NCBI RefSeq assembly: GCF_030347965.1
Contig: NZ_JAQIBD010000001.1
Span: 248,001 to 312,000 of the forward strand
DNA: 64,000 nucleotides
Reading direction: 5' to 3'
DNA from: Sulfurovum zhangzhouensis
GTDB taxonomy: Bacteria > Campylobacterota > Campylobacteria > Campylobacterales > Sulfurovaceae
In this document: positions 59,289 to 64,000 of the stretch, piece after piece
How the letters are laid out: each line of letters starts with the position of its first letter
Numbering within the stretch: the first letter of the stretch is position 1
Program-made: the position numbers and the translations under genes
Notes under the pieces: generated by a model
What the model was told of the DNA's origin: nothing
What the model saw: the letters and a program-made list of their open reading frames with translations, nothing else
The model's database searches: none

Positions 59289-60394
59289 ACGCTATCCCTA
59301 TAAAGATGAAGTAGTTCATCACCCTCTAAAACTCTTTTACGAGAGGTAACGATCTCCCGGATAGAAGGTAAGAGATTTTTGAGAGATGCTTTGTCAGCAT
59401 CAATTCCCAATGCTTTAAGATGATACATGATCGTAGAGGTACCTGAATGTTTTCCGATAGGAAACTCTCTGTGCCCTCCCACTTCATCAGCATCAAAAGG
59501 CTCATAGGCACTTCCATGTTTCATCATGCCGTCTGCATGAATACCGCTTTCATGGGCAAAGAGCCTTTCACCGACGATAGGTGCATTGGGAGCGAGGTAC
59601 ATATTGGCTGCTTTGGTCACTGTATCTATCAAAGCACGCATTGCTACTGCATCAATATTTCTCTCTTCACGGTAAAGATGTTTAAGTGCCATACTGATCT
59701 GCTCAAAAGAAGCATTTCCTGCTCTCTCACCCAACCCTACTACCGTAGTATTGACAGAGATCGCTCCTGCATCAAGGCCGCTCAAAGCATTGGCATTAGC
59801 CAGACCGTAATCATTGTGCGTATGCATCTCGATAGGCAGTAGGTCCAGACGGCTTAAATGACTGATCGTATCAAATGTTCTAGAAGGTGTCATGATGCCA
59901 ACCGTATCACAGTAGCGAAATCTATCTGCATTCAGTGCTTTACCAAATCTCATCACCTCTTCTATAAATGGCAGTGAAGCACGGGATGAGTCTTCTGCTC
60001 CGATACAGACATAAATACCTTCTTTCTTTGCTACTGTTACAACTTCCTCAAGTTGTCTGAACATTCTTTCCTTATCACCGCCAAACTTAACATCGATAAG
60101 GATATCTGAAACAGGGATAGAAAGGTCAACGGCCTTGACACCGCAAGATAAGGAGGCTTCAAGATCAAGCATGTGTGCACGGTTCCATGTCATCATCTGT
60201 GCATCAAGTCCCAACGATAAAAGCTCTTTAATATCTTCTTGCTCTCTGCTTCCCATTGCAGGGATACCAATCTCAAGCTCATCAGCCCCACATGCAACTA
60301 GCCCCTGTGCGATCTCAAGCTTTTCATGGGTATTAAAAGCAACGTATGGTGCTTGTTCACCATCTCTTAACGTTGTATCATTGATCCATGCCAT
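59279..60394 (-). CDS. nifV: homocitrate synthase
   Basis: Condenses acetyl-CoA with 2-oxoglutarate to homocitrate, the organic ligand of FeMo-cofactor. The start INDTTLRDGEQAPYVAF has the metal-binding aspartate, DTVGIMTPS is near residue 148, the HTHNDYGLANANAL motif is near 190, and GERAGNASFEQI is near 222. The length of 371 residues is typical of NifV. ATG at 60394 has AAAGGAGAAAGAGA before it; a longer frame of 11 codons is rejected. Confidence 0.94.
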   Translation of the reverse strand: MAWINDTTLRDGEQAPYVAFNTHEKLEIAQGLVACGADELEIGIPAMGSREQEDIKELLSLGLDAQMMTWNRAHMLDLEASLSCGVKAVDLSIPVSDILIDVKFGGDKERMFRQLEEVVTVAKKEGIYVCIGAEDSSRASLPFIEEVMRFGKALNADRFRYCDTVGIMTPSRTFDTISHLSRLDLLPIEMHTHNDYGLANANALSGLDAGAISVNTTVVGLGERAGNASFEQISMALKHLYREERNIDAVAMRALIDTVTKAANMYLAPNAPIVGERLFAHESGIHADGMMKHGSAYEPFDADEVGGHREFPIGKHSGTSTIMYHLKALGIDADKASLKNLLPSIREIVTSRKRVLEGDELLHLYRDSVCL

Positions 60395-60444
60395 TTCTCT
60401 TTCTCCTTTTGATTTACTCACCATCAAAGCAAAGCTGCTTTGGG

Positions 60445-60469
60445 CTGCGCTGAGGAGAACTTAGCGCAG
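60445..60469 (-). terminator. hairpin between nifB and nifV
   Basis: CTGCGCT and AGCGCAG pair around an 11-base loop inside a GC-rich segment (60424-60490) whose composition is like the dispersed repeats. No T run follows, so it may be an mRNA processing or stability element. Confidence 0.45.
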
Positions 60470-60501
60470 TGCCAAAGGTGCCAGTGCCTTTCATAAACTT
60501 C

Positions 60502-61920
60502 TTAATTAGCCTCTAGTTCTTCAGGTAGGTTGAAGTACTTACGTGTCGCTTTAAGAACTGAAGCTTCAATAGGCTCAAAAGCGTAACTTTGATCTGCGAT
60601 CAGTCCTGCTTTTGCGAGGTCATCTTGAGGACATCCACCGATCTTAGCTGTGAGGATCAACTTACAGTCTTTAAGTTTTTCCACAATGCCATCGATCGGG
60701 TTAGCTCCATCAGGGCCGGCACAGTACTCATAATCTACTTTTCTGTGATGAATAAATCTGATACCTCTGTCTCCGGCTTCATAGATCAGGAACTCTTTGA
60801 CCGAACCAAAGTGCTGGTTGATCATACCTTCACCTGCAGTCGTAACTGCAACAAGGATAGTCTGACCGTCACTACTAAGATCTTCTTTTTCTTTTCTTAC
60901 ACGCTCATTCGCTTTATCCAGGAAGAATCTGAACTCTTCGATCTTCGCCTGAGTCTCTTTACGGCCTTCAAGGTCATATTTGATCTCAAGATCATCAAAA
61001 GTCATGTTTGCAAATGTATCTTTCGTGAACTCCTGACCTCTATCCTCACCGATAAGCCCTACTGCATCAGCACGACACTGACGACAGTGTTGCATAAGCT
61101 TCATATCCATACCGCAGGCTTCCTGTACTTCCATCTGTTCTTGGTCAGTTGCACTTGGGATACCATCCAACGCAAATTTCGTACCATACTCAGGCTCTGA
61201 GATAATCGGCATGATATTGTGCAGGAACACTCCGATCTCTTTAAGTTTTTTAGCTACTTCAGGAAGGTGTTTGTCATTGATACCAGGGATCAATACAGAG
61301 TTTGCCTTGATCAAGATACCGTTTTCAACACACTTCTTCATCCCCTCAAGCTGGCGCTCCAAAAGGATCTGTGCTGCTTCTTTTCCGTAGTAACGTTTAT
61401 TGTTATAGAAGATCCATGGATAGATCTGAGAACCGATCTCTCCTGTAGTATCAACACTGTTGATCGTTACTGTTACATGGTCAATGTCGTATTTCACCAT
61501 CTCATCGACAAATTTTGGAAGCTCCAAACCGTTAGTAGAAAGACAAAGTTTCAAGTCAGGGGCTTTCTCTCTAACCAGTTCAAAGGTCTTAAATGTCTTT
61601 TCCGGGTTTGCAAGTGCATCACCCGGGCCTGCGATACCTAGTACGCTCAGACGCTGTACCTCACCACCCACAAACATTACTTTTTTTGCCGATTCTTCAG
61701 GAGACAGCCTTTCGCTGGTTACTCCAGGACGGCTCTCATTAGAACAGTCATACTTACGGTTACAGTAATTACATTGTATATTACATGCAGGAGCTACCGC
61801 AACATGAATACGTGCATAATGGTGGTGCGCTCCTTCAGAATAACATGGATGGTTATGAATCTTTTCCTGAATATCCTCAGGCATAAATTTTTCTGCCGGA
61901 TTACTCGAACTACAACTCAT
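60502..61920 (-). CDS. nifB: NifB, FeMo-cofactor core synthase
   Basis: Radical SAM enzyme that makes NifB-co, the Fe-S-C core of FeMo-cofactor. The SAM cluster motif CNIQCNYC is near residue 48, followed by CSNESRPGV, LGIAGPGDALANP near 93 and MQHCRQCRADAVG near 280. The C-terminal part (about 360-472) is a NifX-like domain with VAVTTAGEGMINQHFGSVKEF. ATG at 61920 has AAGGAG before it and lies downstream of the promoter; a longer frame to 62052 would start upstream of the promoter. Confidence 0.96.
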   Translation of the reverse strand: MSCSSSNPAEKFMPEDIQEKIHNHPCYSEGAHHHYARIHVAVAPACNIQCNYCNRKYDCSNESRPGVTSERLSPEESAKKVMFVGGEVQRLSVLGIAGPGDALANPEKTFKTFELVREKAPDLKLCLSTNGLELPKFVDEMVKYDIDHVTVTINSVDTTGEIGSQIYPWIFYNNKRYYGKEAAQILLERQLEGMKKCVENGILIKANSVLIPGINDKHLPEVAKKLKEIGVFLHNIMPIISEPEYGTKFALDGIPSATDQEQMEVQEACGMDMKLMQHCRQCRADAVGLIGEDRGQEFTKDTFANMTFDDLEIKYDLEGRKETQAKIEEFRFFLDKANERVRKEKEDLSSDGQTILVAVTTAGEGMINQHFGSVKEFLIYEAGDRGIRFIHHRKVDYEYCAGPDGANPIDGIVEKLKDCKLILTAKIGGCPQDDLAKAGLIADQSYAFEPIEASVLKATRKYFNLPEELEAN

Positions 61921-61993
61921 AGAATTCTCCTTTTTATATATATATTCAGAATGATCGCGCATCATGTAGCTATGTATCATCTCTGTAGCAACA

Positions 61994-62012
61994 TTTGCAA
62001 GATGTGTTCTAG
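61994..62012 (-). promoter_or_regulatory. sigma-54 promoter of nifB
   Basis: The minus strand reads CTAGAACACATCTTGCAAA, with AG and GC ten bases apart; the leader to the start codon is about 65 bases. An ACATTTTTGT dyad-like site lies at 62056-62065. Confidence 0.75.
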
Positions 62013-62124
62013 CCTTAACCCTGTCATTGCAATCAACTTTATACACCAACAATTACATTTTTGTAGTTTTTTGAATGAAAATGGAATGACTTGTGTTTTT
62101 GTACTCTTTTATCTCTCTTTCATG

Positions 62125-62142
62125 GTGGAATACAATTTGCAT
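62125..62142 (+). promoter_or_regulatory. sigma-54 promoter of the NifX-like gene
   Basis: The sequence GTGGAATACAATTTGCAT has GG at -24 and GC at -12 with ten bases between. The start codon is about 35 bases downstream. It is divergent from the nifB promoter. Confidence 0.78.
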
Positions 62143-62173
62143 GAGTCTTACCAATAACTTATGAAAGGCGGAG

Positions 62174-62614
62174 ATGATGCGAATATTGGTACCGGTCAAA
62201 AACCAGACAGATGTATTTCATGACAATATGTTTAAAGCACCGCTCTTTGCAGTGTATAAGATAGATCATATTGATCCGAATGTCTATTGTACTTGTGTAG
62301 ATCTTATCAGTAATCCATACAGCTGCCAAGAAAGTTTGAGTCAGGAACGCTTTGAAAACTATGGTATCTGCGATCCTGCTCAATGTACGATGGAACACAT
62401 CACAGAACACTATATTTTGAGCCATAGAATGAAAAGTTGCGATTATGTCCTTGCGGATCACTTTTGTGACACCATGACCAAATCACTACAGGAAAAAGGG
62501 GTCAATATCTATAAGATCTCTCCTTTTTTACACTCAACTCATATTGCAATTATCAATTTTATTTTAGGAGTCTCACTTGCAAGTACACTACAACACATAC
62601 ACTTTAGAACTTGA
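62174..62614 (+). CDS. NifX/NifB-like cofactor-binding domain protein
   Basis: A 146-residue protein whose start MRILVPVKNQTDVFHDNMFKAPLFAVYKI resembles the NifX/NifB C-terminal (dinitrogenase iron-molybdenum cofactor-binding) fold. It is rich in cysteine (VYCTCVDL, PYSCQES, GICDPAQC, KSCDYVLADHFCD), more than typical NifX. It may carry a cofactor precursor or an Fe-S cluster. AAAGGCGGAG precedes the tandem ATG codons. It is the first of three genes under the strong sigma-54 promoter at 62125. Confidence 0.75.
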   Translation: MMRILVPVKNQTDVFHDNMFKAPLFAVYKIDHIDPNVYCTCVDLISNPYSCQESLSQERFENYGICDPAQCTMEHITEHYILSHRMKSCDYVLADHFCDTMTKSLQEKGVNIYKISPFLHSTHIAIINFILGVSLASTLQHIHFRT

Positions 62615-63092
62615 GGATATTCCCATGGATATAGGTTACGCTTCTGAAAAGATTACGATGTACGATGAGAAAAACACTGCACACAGTGTTGCCGGACAAA
62701 ACGGTAAAACACAGTTGATCATTGCTGTACCTTTTATCAATAAAACGGTGAAAGATGAACTGCACATGATCGACACCTTTCTCTCTGAAGAAGAGCAAAA
62801 TGAGATAGAGTGCCATCTTGTCGTTGCAAACGGGCAGCATGCAAACCCGCACTTGGAACATATGGACTTTCTCATTGATAAAGAAGGTGAGTTTGGAGAC
62901 TGGTATGGACTCAGACTGCAAGGAGATGTACTCGAAGGTGAGTTTACAAAATCACTCATGCTTATATCTAAGGACGGAGCGATATTTTATGATGAATATC
63001 CAAAAGATATCAGCAGTTCCTTCAATCACGATACGCTGCTTAGAAAGATCGCTGCAGCAAAAACCTGCTATACAGGGAAAGGATGCCATTAA
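62577..63092 (+). CDS. Tpx-like protein without catalytic cysteines
   Basis: A 171-residue protein that aligns by eye with thiol peroxidase over its whole length: VHYNTYTLELEDIPMDIGY at the start, LIIAVPFINKTVKDEL where Tpx has its peroxidatic-cysteine site (V-C), and KSLMLISKDGAIFYDEYPKDI at the end. The peroxidatic cysteine is replaced by lysine, and the only cysteines are at residue 82 and in the C-terminal CYTGKGC. A TTG start at 62577 after TTTTAGGAG is supported by the N-terminal similarity; an ATG at 62625 with GAGGA is the alternative. It overlaps the NifX-like gene by 38 bases. Confidence 0.65.
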   Translation: MQVHYNTYTLELEDIPMDIGYASEKITMYDEKNTAHSVAGQNGKTQLIIAVPFINKTVKDELHMIDTFLSEEEQNEIECHLVVANGQHANPHLEHMDFLIDKEGEFGDWYGLRLQGDVLEGEFTKSLMLISKDGAIFYDEYPKDISSSFNHDTLLRKIAAAKTCYTGKGCH

Positions 63093-63937
63093 TGACTGCA
63101 ATTACAACGAATGATACTATCGAAACAATCAAAAAAGAACTAAGAAACCAAACCACAGTACCCTACTTCGGTATGGGTATTTTCGAGGCTACGAAAACTA
63201 AAGAGGGTGAACAGATGCCCTATGACTCAGACTCCATGATCTTGATGATGAATAACGGCAGAGCTATGAGTGACAGGCTGATGTTTGAGTACCCGAGGGC
63301 AGCAATGCACCTTGAACAGCGTAGAGGCGTTGACTATATCCAGCAGATGATGAACTGGATCTACACCAAAGAGTTCAACCCGACACAACTTCATAAAGCC
63401 CTTATCAATATGCAGCCGCGTTATATCATCGATACGAACCGTGACGGCAAGGTACAGGAACTGCTTGCGTATGAGCCTCATACACTGATCGTAGGGAAAT
63501 CCAGAATACTGGACAATGACTACAGATATGAGATCTTCGAATGGGATCTGGAAAACAAAAAGTATTTTCAGGTGGATGAAGAAGCACTTGATGATGCCCA
63601 AAAAATCCTTTTTAAACCTATGGGTACACCGCTTCCGGAACCAAGCTTTGTGATTTCCGATGCCGACTATGTAGACTGGCTAACTGAAGCGATGGGTGGA
63701 TTTGCAGTGCCTTCTGTACTGAAAACATACAGAAAGACCAAAAAGTATCTTTTTTTAGGAACAGCCTTTGACCGTGATACGGACAGGATGGTTGCCAATG
63801 AACTTACGATCGATCTTGAAGGAGGCTACTTTGTCAAAGGAGGAGAGCTTACTAAAAGAGAAGAGAAGTTCTTAGAAAAGCATAACATCGAGCTGGTAAA
63901 TATGTCACTGGAAGAATTCACGAAAGCGTTTGTATAG
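63092..63937 (+). CDS. SIR2-like protein of the nif cluster
   Basis: A 281-residue protein with features of the SIR2_2 domain: TVPYFGMGIFEATK near residue 21, PRYIIDTNRDGKVQELL near 107, LFKPMGTPLPEPSFVISDADYVDWL near 175 and KKYLFLGTAFDRDTDRMV near 220. The domain binds NAD in related proteins, but no deacetylase activity is shown for this group. Its ATG overlaps the stop codon of the Tpx-like gene (TAATG), so it is cotranslated with it. It may act as an NAD-dependent regulator in fixation; that is inference. Confidence 0.7.
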   Translation: MTAITTNDTIETIKKELRNQTTVPYFGMGIFEATKTKEGEQMPYDSDSMILMMNNGRAMSDRLMFEYPRAAMHLEQRRGVDYIQQMMNWIYTKEFNPTQLHKALINMQPRYIIDTNRDGKVQELLAYEPHTLIVGKSRILDNDYRYEIFEWDLENKKYFQVDEEALDDAQKILFKPMGTPLPEPSFVISDADYVDWLTEAMGGFAVPSVLKTYRKTKKYLFLGTAFDRDTDRMVANELTIDLEGGYFVKGGELTKREEKFLEKHNIELVNMSLEEFTKAFV

Positions 63938-63954
63938 TGATAAAAAGTGACAGT

Positions 63955-64000
63955 AAGAAGTCCAAAGCAGCAGTGCGAATGTTAATGTAGCTTGAGAAGC
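63955..64000. repeat. dispersed GC-rich repeat, copy at the window end
   Basis: AAGAAGTCCAAAGCAGCAGT matches the start of the copy at 58373, and GTAGCTTGAGAAGC matches the reverse complement of the copy at 57921. It continues beyond the window. Confidence 0.6.

Noticed and set aside
61921-62052. 44-codon N-terminal extension of nifB
   Set aside because: It crosses the sigma-54 promoter, and known NifB proteins start near the MSCSSSNP position; AAGGAG precedes the shorter start.

Overview
The window is a nitrogen-fixation island in a bacterium whose gene content and gene style fit the Campylobacterota (Sulfurovum- or Sulfurimonas-like, AT-leaning, compact overlapping operons). No rRNA or tRNA gene is visible, so the taxonomic call is inference. 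Almost all genes needed for a Mo-nitrogenase are present: nifH-D-K, nifE-N-X, nifB, nifV, nifU, nifQ, nifT, nifW, nifZ, nifF, nifA and a sigma-54 gene (rpoN). nifS is not seen in the window, and neither is a molybdate transporter.

Layout. 1-4500: flanking housekeeping genes (TatD-like fragment, dtd, DJ-1/PfpI, adenosylcobalamin-dependent ribonucleotide reductase, rhodanese-like protein). 4450-9845 (-): an eight-gene operon of 2Fe-2S ferredoxin, flavodiiron protein, nifQ, a MoxR ATPase, a VWA protein, two unknowns and an ArsC-like nitrogenase-associated protein. 9890-11985 (-): tpx, a SagB-like oxidoreductase and an unknown. 12132-13910 (+): nifA and a 34-codon small ORF. 13961-17932 (-): nifU, aldo/keto reductase, NadB-like flavoprotein, nifT. 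18128-20356 (+): an atypical PII protein, a glycosyltransferase that looks inserted, and a cytochrome c. 20453-23237 (-): surface lipoprotein and beta-barrel protein behind a candidate GEMM-type riboswitch. 23360-30225 (-): rpoN, ferredoxin, nifZ, nifW, nifF, DUF269 gene, nifX, nifN, nifE. 30409-43428: accessory region with RNA and DNA modification genes, hemerythrin, a MarR-controlled yceI-ligB unit, ankyrin protein, a second MoxR/VWA pair and several tiny proteins. 43833-47484: acetyltransferase, alanine dehydrogenase flanked by two copies of a two-gene small-protein module, and a PAS protein. 47673-52175 (-): nifK, nifD, an unknown 125-residue gene, nifH. 52645-55786: SemiSWEET-like protein, KefB-type antiporter, FGE-like protein. 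55870-61920 (-): LRR-acetyltransferase fusion, BFD-like protein, CCE_0567-like protein, feoA, acetyltransferase, nifV, nifB. 62174-63937 (+): NifX-like, cysteine-less Tpx-like and SIR2-like proteins.

The unifying signal is a set of about 20 -24/-12 elements (form YRG-AAY-N5-TTGCA, with exactly 10 bases between the -24 and -12 dinucleotides) placed at a consistent short distance in front of the nif genes and also in front of many accessory and unknown genes. This reads as one NifA/RpoN regulon. It marks the MoxR/VWA pairs, the small cysteine proteins, hemerythrin, tpx, feoA and a tiny ORF after nifA as probable parts of the diazotrophic programme: metal supply and cofactor assembly, electron delivery (flavodoxin, ferredoxins), oxygen and peroxide defence, and use of the fixed nitrogen (alanine dehydrogenase, PII). 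All functional statements come from motif recognition by eye; no database search was run.
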